DNA from: an uncultured bacterium
GTDB lineage: Bacteria; Bacillota; Clostridia; Lachnospirales; Lachnospiraceae
Length of the DNA stretch: 23,645 bases
Direction of reading: 5' to 3'
Assembly (NCBI GenBank): GCA_905215405.1
Contig: CAJMQE010000059.1
Coordinates: forward strand, 1 to 23,645
The translations under genes and the position numbers were made by a program. Every line of letters starts with the position of its first letter. Within the stretch, counting starts at the first letter, position 1. Positions 7,332 to 15,103 of this stretch are shown piece after piece. Under the pieces are notes generated by a model. That model was given only the letters and a program-made list of their open reading frames with translations. It was not told where the DNA came from and ran no database searches.

Positions 7332-8030
7332 ATGCTTGCAATTAATATAGAGAGACTAAGAAAATTAGATTACAGAAGTAATGAAGCTTATAAAAATCTC
7401 AGGACCAATATTCAGTTATGTGGATCGGATGTAAAGGTCATTATGATGACAAGTACAACACCTGGGGAAGGAAAATCAAGTGTATCTTTTAATCTGGCAG
7501 TATCGCTGGCAGAAGCCGGAAAGAAAGTCATATTTATCGATGCAGATCTGAGAAAATCGGTACTGGTAGGCCGTTACAAGATCAATAAATCGGTCAAAGG
7601 GCTGACACATTTCCTCTCTGGAATTAATAATTTTGAAGAAGTCATGTATGCAACCAATGTCAATAATCTGCATGTGGTATTTTCAGGTCCGGTACCTCCA
7701 AATCCAACAGAATTGCTTGGAAATAAGACATTTAAAACGCTGTTAAAAGTGTTAAGAGAATCTTATGATTATGTGATCGTGGACACCCCACCGATCGGCA
7801 GTGTCATCGACAGTGCAATTGTAGCCCAGCAGTGTGATGGAACGGTATTTGTGGTATCGGCCAATGCAGTCAGCTATAAATATGCGCAGAATGCAATAGA
7901 GCAGCTCAAAAAGACAGACTGTAAGATCCTTGGATGTGTGCTGAACAAAGTGGATATGAGTGAAAATTCCTATTATGGGAAATATTATGGAAAGTATTAC
8001 GGCAAGTATGGGGAAGAAAATCACAAGTAA
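7332..8030 (+). CDS. cpsD: CpsD/CapB-type tyrosine-protein kinase (BY-kinase)
   Basis: Bacterial tyrosine kinase that autophosphorylates a C-terminal tyrosine cluster when bound to CpsC. Numbered from ATG 7332 (232 residues): Walker A PGEGKS at 44-49, Walker A' VIFIDADLRKS at 66-76 and Walker B VIVDTPP at 148-154. The tail YYGKYYGKYYGKYG holds seven tyrosines, at 214, 215, 218, 219, 222, 223 and 226. ATG 7332 is preferred because AGGTG lies 6 bases upstream; GTG 7323 would add three residues and has no good site. The usual glycosyltransferase genes do not follow: the operon ends in a minisatellite that begins at the stop codon. Which polymer it controls cannot be told. Confidence 0.92.
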   Translation: MLAINIERLRKLDYRSNEAYKNLRTNIQLCGSDVKVIMMTSTTPGEGKSSVSFNLAVSLAEAGKKVIFIDADLRKSVLVGRYKINKSVKGLTHFLSGINNFEEVMYATNVNNLHVVFSGPVPPNPTELLGNKTFKTLLKVLRESYDYVIVDTPPIGSVIDSAIVAQQCDGTVFVVSANAVSYKYAQNAIEQLKKTDCKILGCVLNKVDMSENSYYGKYYGKYYGKYGEENHK

Positions 8031-8285
8031 GCAGAATGATAGGAAACAGGATAGCAGAAGCAAAATAGCAGAAAACAAAATAGCAGAAAGCAAAATGACA
8101 GGTAATAGAATAGCAGAATGATAGTAAGCAGAATGGCAGGAAGCAGAATGACAGGAAATAGAATAGCAGAATGACAGGAAGCAGGATGGCAGGAAGCAGA
8201 ATGACAGAAAGCAGAATGGCAGGAAACAGGATAGCAGAAGCAAAATGACAAGAATTAGAATGACAGGAAGCAGTCTGCAGGATAG
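8028..8285. repeat. Purine-rich ~15-bp minisatellite, about 17 units
   Basis: Imperfect units of about 13-16 bp around the consensus AGCAGAATGACAGGA run from the cpsD stop codon to about 8285. The plus strand is strongly purine-rich, with one or two C and about one T per unit. Common variants are AGCAGAATGGCAGGA and AACAGGATAGCAGA. The 319 bases between cpsD and the next gene hold little else, and no hairpin terminator is visible. Long open frames on the minus strand here are repeat artefacts. Confidence 0.85.
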
Positions 8286-8349
8286 AAAAATTTGGTAAGG
8301 CATCAAAGATACAATAGAAACAGTAAATACAGAAAGTGGTAGGGATAAG

Positions 8350-10053
8350 ATGGAGCTTATAGATATTAGAAATAATGATGGTAGTATTACTGGTAAAGTA
8401 AAGGCAAGAGCGCAGGTTCACACGGATGGAGACCTGCATGCGACGTCCCATGTCTGGATCGTACGCGCAAATAAAAAAGGTTCTTTTGATATTCTGTTAC
8501 AGAAGAGAAGCAGCAATAAGGACGCGTATCCGGATTGCTATGACATTTCATCAGCAGGACATATACCGGCAGGACAGGATTATCTGACATCGGCAATCAG
8601 GGAGATCAAAGAAGAACTTGGTTTAAATGTGGACAGATCAGAATTAAAATTTATAGGGATGCATGACGGAGAAGTCAAGACCAGCTTTTATGGAAAGCCA
8701 TTTCATAATCATGAACTGAGTGCTGTCTATTTGTATCATAAAGAATTGGATCCGCGTAAAATGAAGTTGCAGAAGGAAGAAGTCCAGTCTGTAAAATGGA
8801 TGGATTTTGAGGAATGTTTGACACAGGTCAGAAAGGGAAGCAAAGAATTCTGTCTGTTTGAAGACGAATTAATGATGCTTAAAGAAGCAGCTCCGCTGTA
8901 TCTGAAAAATGTTACTAAGAAAAAATGTGCACATTGTACCAATTGTGGTGGTTGTCAGTTACAGGGTGTGGATTACCAGCAGCAGTTAAAACAAAAACTT
9001 GGAGAATTGAAACATTTATTCAAAGGCATCGGTACTGTGTCAGATATTTATGGAATGAAGGATCCTTATAATTACAGAAATAAAGTACATGCCGTGATTG
9101 GGGAAGATCGTAATCACAATGTGATCAGTGGCACATATAAGAGTAATTCGCATTTTATCGTACCAGTGGATTACTGTATGCTTGAAGATGTAAAGGCAGA
9201 TCTGATCATGCAGTCACTGCGTAAACTGTTTCGGGATTTTAAGGTTAGACCGTATAATGAGGATAAAAGAACGGGAAATATCCGTCACGTACTGATTAGA
9301 AGAGGATTTTTGACAAATCAGATCATGGTCGTACTGGTTACTGCTGACAAAATATTTCCATCTAAGAACAATTTTGTGAAAGCATTGTTGAAAACTCATC
9401 CAGATATTACAACAATTGTGCAGAACATCAATCCAAAATCAACCAGCATGGTGCTCGGAGATAAAGAGCAGATCTGGCATGGAAAAGGGTATATCGAGGA
9501 TGTTCTCTGTGGTAAGAGATTCCGTATCTCTCCAAGATCCTTTTATCAGATCAATTCGCTTCAGACTGAAAAATTATATGAAACGGCAATTGAACTGGCA
9601 GAACTGAAAGGGAAAGAGACGGTAATCGATGCCTATTGTGGAATCGGTACCATTGGTATTACGGCAGCGCAGAAGGCTGGCCGTGTGATTGGTGTTGAAC
9701 TGAATCAGGATGCTGTCAAAGATGCAGCACAGAATGCAAAACTCAATCATATAAAGAATGCTTCCTTCTATCAGGGAGATGCAGGTCGTTTTATGGAAAA
9801 CATGAAACAAAGTGCAGACGTGGTATTTATGGATCCACCTAGAAGTGGAAGTACAAAAGAATTTATCAATTCCGTGGCAAGAATCAGAGCCAAAAAGGTC
9901 GTTTATATTTCCTGTGATCCAACAACGCAGGTGAGAGATATCAGAATGTTCCGTCAGAAGGGGTACGAAGTCAAGAAATGTGTTGGTGTCGATATGTTCC
10001 CATTTACGGAACATTGTGAAAGTGTCTGCCTGCTGGTCAGAAAAAATAAGTAG
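8350..10053 (+). CDS. NUDIX hydrolase fused to RlmD/RumA-type 23S rRNA (uracil-5-)-methyltransferase
   Basis: Two-domain, 567-residue protein. Residues 1 to about 180 are a NUDIX domain with the box from G74 or G70 to E88/E89 (REIKEELGL at 84-92); it resembles the isopentenyl-diphosphate isomerase/YfcD branch, substrate unknown. From about 190 it is a TrmA/RlmD-type SAM-dependent RNA m5U methyltransferase. A four-cysteine Fe-S cluster motif CAHCTNCGGC lies at 193-202, the SAM loop DAYCGIGTIGI at 427-437, MDPPRSG at 494-500, the catalytic Cys522 in YISCDPTT and a Glu557 near the end. No TRAM domain is present, so NUDIX occupies its place. The start has AGGGAT upstream. Its stop is 13 bases from the stop of the convergent kinase gene, with no terminator between them. 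Confidence 0.9.
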   Translation: MELIDIRNNDGSITGKVKARAQVHTDGDLHATSHVWIVRANKKGSFDILLQKRSSNKDAYPDCYDISSAGHIPAGQDYLTSAIREIKEELGLNVDRSELKFIGMHDGEVKTSFYGKPFHNHELSAVYLYHKELDPRKMKLQKEEVQSVKWMDFEECLTQVRKGSKEFCLFEDELMMLKEAAPLYLKNVTKKKCAHCTNCGGCQLQGVDYQQQLKQKLGELKHLFKGIGTVSDIYGMKDPYNYRNKVHAVIGEDRNHNVISGTYKSNSHFIVPVDYCMLEDVKADLIMQSLRKLFRDFKVRPYNEDKRTGNIRHVLIRRGFLTNQIMVVLVTADKIFPSKNNFVKALLKTHPDITTIVQNINPKSTSMVLGDKEQIWHGKGYIEDVLCGKRFRISPRSFYQINSLQTEKLYETAIELAELKGKETVIDAYCGIGTIGITAAQKAGRVIGVELNQDAVKDAAQNAKLNHIKNASFYQGDAGRFMENMKQSADVVFMDPPRSGSTKEFINSVARIRAKKVVYISCDPTTQVRDIRMFRQKGYEVKKCVGVDMFPFTEHCESVCLLVRKNK

Positions 10054-10066
10054 GTGACACTGGAAT

Positions 10067-11140
10067 TTATAGTGGCAGGGCGACAGTGAAACAGCTTCCT
10101 TTACCAGGGCTACTTGTAACTTCCAGATGCGCATTGTTAAGATCGAGAACACGTTTTGCAATGGAGAGTCCGAGGCCAAGGCCACTGACTGAGGTGCTGT
10201 TCGTGACACGATAGTACTTTTGGAAAATGTGTTCTAACTCCTGATCTGTCATTCCGATTCCTGTATCGGCTATGGTGATCTTGTGATAGCCATATTGTTC
10301 GGAGGCTGTAATTGTGATCGAACCAGCTTCAGGGGTGTATTTGATCGCATTATTCAGTAAGTTGATCCATACGTGCTGCATCATATCCTCATTACCACAA
10401 TAATAGATTTTAGGAAGGTCGACAGAGATGTCGATCTTTTTCTTTTCCCACTGTGGTGCGAGTAAAATCATGCATTTTCGAACTTGTTCATCGATGGAGT
10501 AAACACTTTTGTCTATGACAATTTGCTGGGAATTTAGTTTGGAAAGTAATAACTGGTTCTGGGTCAGGGTAACGAGCCGTTCACTTTCAGTGGCGATGAT
10601 CTGGAGATATTGTGTTGTCTGTTCCGGTGTTGTATGACCATCGAGAAGTAAGTTTGAAAAACCATTAATGGAAGCCAAAGGGGTTTTGATTTCGTGAGAA
10701 AACTCATTGACGAAGTCATTACGGATCGTTTCAATACTATTGAGTTCTCCGACCATTTTATTAAAGTTCTGATAGACCTTTTTGAGAGGACCAGCGCCTT
10801 TTTCGTTCAAATGTAATTGATAGTCACCATCGGCAATCTGATTGATTCCATTGATCAGTTCATTCATCTGACGATATAAAGTCTTTGAAAAAGCAGAGGT
10901 GATCAGATACACGATCAGGCCCATTGGAATGAGCATACCAAGGGCAGATAGTCCGTCGTAATTATCATCACGATTAATTACATAATTAACAAAGAAATCG
11001 ATTAATTCATAAGCCATTATGGATCCAATTACAATGATCAGGCTCTCCAAGATCATCCAGCCTTTTAAACCAAGTCCCAAATTCTTCTTTCTTTTTCTTT
11101 TAAACTCATCTTGTTTTCTATTCTTAAATTTTCTTTTCAT
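10067..11140 (-). CDS. Sensor histidine kinase, HAMP-type, two membrane segments
   Basis: Membrane histidine kinase that phosphorylates the OmpR-type regulator encoded just upstream. The 357-residue product has a basic start, two membrane helices (about 28-50 and 65-85) with only a very short outside loop, a HAMP-like region (about 86-135) and H149 in FSHEIKTPLASI. The ATP site has an N box (NLLNNAIKYTP, 260-270), G1 DTGIGM at 292-297 and G2 GLGLGLS at about 320-326. The tiny extracellular loop suggests it senses within the membrane or through a partner such as the ABC transporter, as in peptide-antibiotic-sensing kinases; this is inference. GAGGAG upstream of the ATG supports the start. It lies 77 bases behind the regulator gene in the same operon. 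Confidence 0.92.
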   Translation of the reverse strand: MKRKFKNRKQDEFKRKRKKNLGLGLKGWMILESLIIVIGSIMAYELIDFFVNYVINRDDNYDGLSALGMLIPMGLIVYLITSAFSKTLYRQMNELINGINQIADGDYQLHLNEKGAGPLKKVYQNFNKMVGELNSIETIRNDFVNEFSHEIKTPLASINGFSNLLLDGHTTPEQTTQYLQIIATESERLVTLTQNQLLLSKLNSQQIVIDKSVYSIDEQVRKCMILLAPQWEKKKIDISVDLPKIYYCGNEDMMQHVWINLLNNAIKYTPEAGSITITASEQYGYHKITIADTGIGMTDQELEHIFQKYYRVTNSTSVSGLGLGLSIAKRVLDLNNAHLEVTSSPGKGSCFTVALPL

Positions 11141-11217
11141 AGGATTCTCCTCGGCATTTTCATAGATGTGTCATCGCATTTATTGGTGCGTCATTGCAAT
11201 AGAAGGAACAGGAATAA

Positions 11218-11889
11218 TCAATTGTTAATGACACCTTTATACCCCAGTCCCTTGATTGTAATGATATCAAATTCTTTAAAATCAGATAATCGGTTACGAA
11301 GACGGCTGATATGCGTTTTAACTGTATCTTCACTACTATCGGAATCATATCCCCAGATTTCATCGAGAAGCTGTTGCTTGGTGAAAATCATACCTGGATA
11401 AGAGAGCAGCTTGTATAACAAATTGAATTCTTTTGGTGGCAGCTCAAGTTTGGTAGAGCCTTTCTCAATTGTATAACTGGCTTCATTCAAAAGAAGCGTT
11501 CCAATCTGGATAATACGGTTGGATGCAATATTGGAGCGCCTTAAAAGGGCATCGATCCGCCAGTGGAGCTCATCGAAATTTACCGGTTTGGTCATATAAT
11601 CATCAGTACCAAAAATAAAGCCAGTATGTTTATCCTGAAAAGATTGTTTTGCGGTCAGAATTAGAACAGGAAGTGTCAGGCCATCCTGTCGGATTGTTTT
11701 CAGAAGGTTAAAACCATCTAGACCAGGCATCATGATATCGGTAATAAGTAGATCAATATGCTTATTCATAAGGATATCCAGCGCCTGATTTCCATCATCA
11801 GCAGTAATAATGGTGTAAAAAGGTTTTAAACGTTCACACATGAGTATCTGTAAATTCCTTTCATCTTCTGCAATTAATATGGTTGCCAT
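11218..11889 (-). CDS. OmpR/PhoB-family response regulator
   Basis: DNA-binding response regulator of 223 residues. The receiver domain has acidic residues E8/D9, the phosphorylation site D51 (ITDIMMPGLDG), a conserved Thr in ILTAKQ near 79 and Lys in MTKPVNF near 101. The C-terminal winged helix (about 130-223) holds DTVKTHISRLRNRL and the wing GLGYKG. The ribosome binding site GAGG is 9 bases upstream. It is first in the leftward operon with the kinase. It faces an ABC transporter operon across a 175-bp region that carries two matching 17-bp boxes, so it probably regulates both sides. Confidence 0.94.
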   Translation of the reverse strand: MATILIAEDERNLQILMCERLKPFYTIITADDGNQALDILMNKHIDLLITDIMMPGLDGFNLLKTIRQDGLTLPVLILTAKQSFQDKHTGFIFGTDDYMTKPVNFDELHWRIDALLRRSNIASNRIIQIGTLLLNEASYTIEKGSTKLELPPKEFNLLYKLLSYPGMIFTKQQLLDEIWGYDSDSSEDTVKTHISRLRNRLSDFKEFDIITIKGLGYKGVINN

Positions 11890-11925
11890 CTTGTTCGTCC
11901 TCGCTTTCTTATATTTATAGTTGTA

Positions 11926-11958
11926 ATCATAATACTGTAAAGTAAACCGAATGTAAAC
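11926..11958 (-). promoter_or_regulatory. Regulator box A and leftward promoter
   Basis: On the minus strand GTTTAC-N5-GTTTAC (11958 to 11942) is a direct repeat with an 11-bp period, as expected for an OmpR/PhoB-type site. Ten bases later comes the -10 TATGAT (11931-11926). TATTAT at 11934-11929 is an overlapping alternative. No -35 hexamer is evident, which fits activation by a bound regulator. The promoter would drive the regulator-kinase operon with a ~30-base leader. Confidence 0.65.
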
Positions 11959-12004
11959 TTTCTAAATAGATTGAATTTTATGTACAGATAAAAAAACATA
12001 CAGA

Positions 12005-12037
12005 GTTTACATTCATGTTACCTTGCGTTTTTATAAT
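12005..12037 (+). promoter_or_regulatory. Regulator box B and rightward promoter
   Basis: On the plus strand GTTTACATTCATGTTAC (12005-12021) matches box A at 14 of 17 positions in inverted orientation. A perfect -10 TATAAT follows at 12032-12037, again 10 bases from the box. There is no good -35, so the box probably replaces it. The promoter drives the ABC transporter operon. Box centres are 63 bp apart, about six helical turns. Confidence 0.68.
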
Positions 12038-12064
12038 CACCACATCACATTGAAGGAGGAAAAA

Positions 12065-12988
12065 ATGCAGGAAGTTATAGAAGTGAACAATTTGACAAAG
12101 GACTATTCACATGGTAGGGGAATTTATGATGTTTCCTTCCAGGTGAAAAAAGGAGAAACACTTGGATTCCTTGGACCTAACGGCGCTGGAAAATCGACGA
12201 CCATGAGACATTTGATGGGTTTTACCGCTCCACAAAAAGGGGGCGCATGGATAGAGGGATTCGACTGTAGAAAAGAATATGAAAAAGTGCTTGAAAATGT
12301 TGGATATCTGCCAGGAGAAGTTGTTCTGCCGGATGGAATCAATGGAAAGGGATTTCTGAACATGATGCAGGGCTTACAAAAAGTGCAGAACGAAGAGCGG
12401 TTACAAATGCTTCTACAGATATTTCCTATAGATCTGAAACAGAATGTAAAACGTATGAGTGTCGGTGAAAAACGAAAACTGGCTGTTATAGCTGCATTTA
12501 TGAGTGATTCGGACATTTATCTGCTGGATGAACCAACAAGCGGACTGGATCCGGTCATGCAGGAGAAGTTCATCGAATTTATCAGAGAGGAAAAGAAAAG
12601 GGGCAAAACAATTCTCTTGTCCAGCCATATATTTTCAGAGGTAGAAGCGTTATGCGACCGTATTGCTATTATTAAAGAAGGCAAAATTATTTCAGTCATT
12701 GACGCAGAAGAGGTCAAACATGGTCTGAGAAAAGTGGTACAGCTTACATTTTCTTCGAAGGAGGATTATCGGAGATTCCTCTATGAAAAGTGTGAGTTTA
12801 CGAATACCGACGACCAGTTATTAAGGGCGGATCTGGTAATGGAGGATGCACAGACAAATGAATTCCTTTCTCGAATAGTCGATTATCAGGTGGAAGAATT
12901 TATTGAAAAGCCTGTGACATTAGAGGACTATTTCATGTATTTTTATAAAGATGAAAGAGAATTTGGAGGTTTAGGAGATGGCAGATGA
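12065..12988 (+). CDS. ABC transporter ATP-binding protein (first ATPase)
   Basis: ATPase subunit of an ABC-2-type exporter. From ATG 12065 (307 residues): Walker A GPNGAGKS at 37-44, a Q-loop region around YLPGE at 81-85, an atypical signature MSVGEKRK at 131-138, Walker B IYLLDEP at 151-157 and an H-loop SSHIFSEVE. A C-terminal accessory segment of about 90 residues follows. The start is fixed by AAGGAGG at 12053-12059; an upstream TTG at 12023 would place the -10 element inside the coding frame and is rejected. It is the first gene of the operon and overlaps the second ATPase by 11 bases. It is clearly paralogous to that ATPase, so the pair may form a heterodimer. A role in antimicrobial resistance or lipid export is inference. 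Confidence 0.92.
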   Translation: MQEVIEVNNLTKDYSHGRGIYDVSFQVKKGETLGFLGPNGAGKSTTMRHLMGFTAPQKGGAWIEGFDCRKEYEKVLENVGYLPGEVVLPDGINGKGFLNMMQGLQKVQNEERLQMLLQIFPIDLKQNVKRMSVGEKRKLAVIAAFMSDSDIYLLDEPTSGLDPVMQEKFIEFIREEKKRGKTILLSSHIFSEVEALCDRIAIIKEGKIISVIDAEEVKHGLRKVVQLTFSSKEDYRRFLYEKCEFTNTDDQLLRADLVMEDAQTNEFLSRIVDYQVEEFIEKPVTLEDYFMYFYKDEREFGGLGDGR

Positions 12989-13913
12989 GAGAGTAAAAGA
13001 TATGCAGAATGTAATCGAAATGAGTCATGTCACAAAAGATTATGGGAAAAATAAAGGAATCTTTGATTTTAACTTTGCTGTCAGAAAAGGTGAAGTATAT
13101 GGGTTCGTTGGAACAAATGGCAGTGGAAAAACGACGACAATAAGAAATATGATGGGATTTATCAAACCCAATGCTGGCAGGATAACAATTAATGGACTTG
13201 ATAGCTGGACCGATGCCTACGAGATTAAAAAGCAGGTAGGGTATATTCCGGGGCAGATAGATTTTCCAGATGTCGGGACAGGTGCTGATTTTCTAAAGAT
13301 TCAGGCAGATTTTTTAGGGTTAAAAGATCTTTCGTATATGAATCAATTAATTGATATGTTCAAATTGGATATCGGCGCCCAACTAAAGCGGATGAGTAAG
13401 GGAATGAAGCAAAAGACAGCAATTGTTGCGGCCTTTATGGGAGAGCCGGATCTATTGATCATGGATGAGCCATCCACTGGTCTTGATCCGATGATGCGGG
13501 ACCAGTTAATTGCATTGATTTTGGAGCAGAAGAAAAAGGGTAAGACAATTTTTATGAGCAGCCATATATTTAAGGAATTGGAAGAAACCTGCGATCGGGT
13601 CACATTTATTCACAATGGACAGCTGATAAAAAACATGAGCCTTGCTGAACTGGATAAATATGAGGATCGCGAGTATCAGATCGGATTTGCGGATGAGAAC
13701 GATTATACAACATTTCTTACCTGCGGAATTCCATTGGTAAGTAAAAGTGACACACAGCGCCATCTGGTGGTCCGCGTAGCCAAAGGACAGATCAATCAAT
13801 TATTTCAAGTATTGCATACATGCAGTATCCGGTATATTAACTACAGACCATTTACATTGGAATGGTATTATAACAATTTTATAGAAAAAACAGGAGGATC
13901 AGGAAATGATTAG
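12978..13913 (+). CDS. ABC transporter ATP-binding protein (second ATPase)
   Basis: Second ATPase of the same transporter, 311 residues. Walker A is GTNGSGKT at 45-52, the Q-loop region is YIPGQ, the signature is the unusual MSKGMKQK, Walker B is LLIMDEP followed by STGLDP, and the H-loop is SSHIFKELE. The C-terminal accessory domain resembles that of the first ATPase. The start overlaps the end of that gene, and GGAGG at 12965-12969 lies 8 bases upstream. The end overlaps the permease start by 8 bases. The overlaps suggest translational coupling and a fixed ratio of subunits. Both ATPases deviate from LSGGQ but keep the catalytic Walker B Glu region and His. Confidence 0.92.
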   Translation: MADERVKDMQNVIEMSHVTKDYGKNKGIFDFNFAVRKGEVYGFVGTNGSGKTTTIRNMMGFIKPNAGRITINGLDSWTDAYEIKKQVGYIPGQIDFPDVGTGADFLKIQADFLGLKDLSYMNQLIDMFKLDIGAQLKRMSKGMKQKTAIVAAFMGEPDLLIMDEPSTGLDPMMRDQLIALILEQKKKGKTIFMSSHIFKELEETCDRVTFIHNGQLIKNMSLAELDKYEDREYQIGFADENDYTTFLTCGIPLVSKSDTQRHLVVRVAKGQINQLFQVLHTCSIRYINYRPFTLEWYYNNFIEKTGGSGND

Positions 13914-14664
13914 TTTTCCATTATTAAAACAGACAATAAAATCAAATATGGTAATATGGGGGGCGATAACGCTGGTTATGACAGTTCTTTGCATTCAGTT
14001 TGCAGCAATGGATATGACACAGTCCATGCTCTTCACTATTTTTTATGGTATGATGACGACAATTCTTCCAGGCATCTATGTTCTGGTCACTGCTAATAAA
14101 TTATTGTCGAGCCAGGTTGATCGGGGCTCAATGGCGTATGTTCTTTCTACACAAACCAGAAGATCAGCAGTGGTATGCACACAGATACTGTTTTTGATCG
14201 GTTCGTTGGTCATTATGTTTGCGGTTCAGACTATTGCACATATAATTGTCAATACATCTGATCCGATTTCATTCTTAACACTGGGATATTATCAATTACA
14301 GGGAAATCTGACGAATCAGATGATCTTAGAAATCAATGTCTCAGCACTGATGGTATGCATCGCCATGGCGGGCATCTGTTTTCTCTTCTCAGGAGTATTT
14401 AATTTATCAAAATATGCAATTGGGTTCAGTGGAACATTTATTGGAGTGATGATCCTGGCAAATATGCTTGCAATGTTTGGTAAATTAGGTGTCAGTGGAC
14501 TTGAAAACTTTAAATATCTTACAATCTGTACATTTTATGATTATGAATCTATCCTCTTTGGGATAAGCGACTGGATCACTAAAATGATCGTACCAGCTTT
14601 GCTTGCTTTCATGAGCTTTGCAGTCGGGAGTGTGTGGTTCTGTAAGAAAGATCTGCCACTTTAA
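13906..14664 (+). CDS. ABC-2-type transporter permease
   Basis: Membrane subunit, 252 residues, with six predicted helices at about 17-33, 41-62, 93-113, 143-163, 172-191 and 228-246, the usual layout of ABC-2 half permeases. No peptidase or large outside domain is present. GGAGG just inside the end of the previous gene serves its ATG. It is the only permease for two ATPases, so a homodimeric membrane part with a heterodimeric ATPase pair is likely. The substrate is unknown. Control by the divergent two-component system is supported by the promoter boxes. No hairpin terminator follows; a 23-bp minisatellite starts 50 bases after the stop. Confidence 0.9.
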   Translation: MISFPLLKQTIKSNMVIWGAITLVMTVLCIQFAAMDMTQSMLFTIFYGMMTTILPGIYVLVTANKLLSSQVDRGSMAYVLSTQTRRSAVVCTQILFLIGSLVIMFAVQTIAHIIVNTSDPISFLTLGYYQLQGNLTNQMILEINVSALMVCIAMAGICFLFSGVFNLSKYAIGFSGTFIGVMILANMLAMFGKLGVSGLENFKYLTICTFYDYESILFGISDWITKMIVPALLAFMSFAVGSVWFCKKDLPL

Positions 14665-14714
14665 GCAGTTATTATAGCTCATTTACAGGTCAATGTGATT
14701 CTTTTACAACTTTA

Positions 14715-14908
14715 TGACTTGTGGCCAGAGCACGATGCAACTTATGGTCAGAGCACATTGCAACTTATGGCTAGAATACATTACAACTTATGGCCAGAGT
14801 ACAGAGCAACTTATGGCCAGAGCACATTACATCTTATGGCTAGAACACATTACAACTTATGGCTAGAGCACATTACAGCTTATGGCCAGAGCATATTACA
14901 ACGCATAG
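14715..14908. repeat. 23-bp minisatellite, eight copies plus a partial one
   Basis: Eight contiguous units of exactly 23 bp run from 14715 to 14898, and a partial ninth follows. The consensus is CAACTTATGGCCAGAGCACATTA; units vary at GGCCA/GGCTA/GGTCA and at the end. The unit length is not a multiple of three and all three frames lack stops, so a spurious 23-residue protein repeat appears in translation. It lies between the transporter operon and the aminotransferase gene. Confidence 0.93.
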
Positions 14909-15103
14909 AAGTAACAATTTAGGGATTTATAGACAGGCTACGACAGTGCAGTGCCAGGTGATTTGGGATTGCAGCTGCGCTCATAATTAATGTGAACCTG
15001 ACAGCTGTTCTTATGAGAGAAACTCTTAAGCTCGTAAATATTGTGATAAAGGGCCTGTTTCATTTCATATGATGATAGAAAAGGTAACAGAGAAGGCGAA
15101 TTT
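14909..15103. other. Intergenic leader of the aminotransferase gene
   Basis: No gene or clear promoter is seen. A possible -10 TATGAT at 15068-15073 has no -35 at a proper distance. The ribosome binding site AGAAGGCG at about 15090-15097 precedes the ATG at 15104. Confidence 0.35.

Noticed and set aside
7752..8451. Minus-strand open frames rich in Ser/Cys/His/Leu over the ~15-bp array
   Set aside because: They are translations of the minisatellite and of cpsD antisense, with no ribosome binding site.
12023..12064. TTG start extending the first ABC ATPase by 14 residues
   Set aside because: It would put the TATAAT and the perfect AAGGAGG inside the coding region; ATG 12065 fits the ribosome binding site.
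14695..14922. 75-residue plus-strand frame with a 23-residue repeat
   Set aside because: The repeat follows only from a 23-bp unit that lacks stops in all frames. The GTG start and its upstream site are weak.
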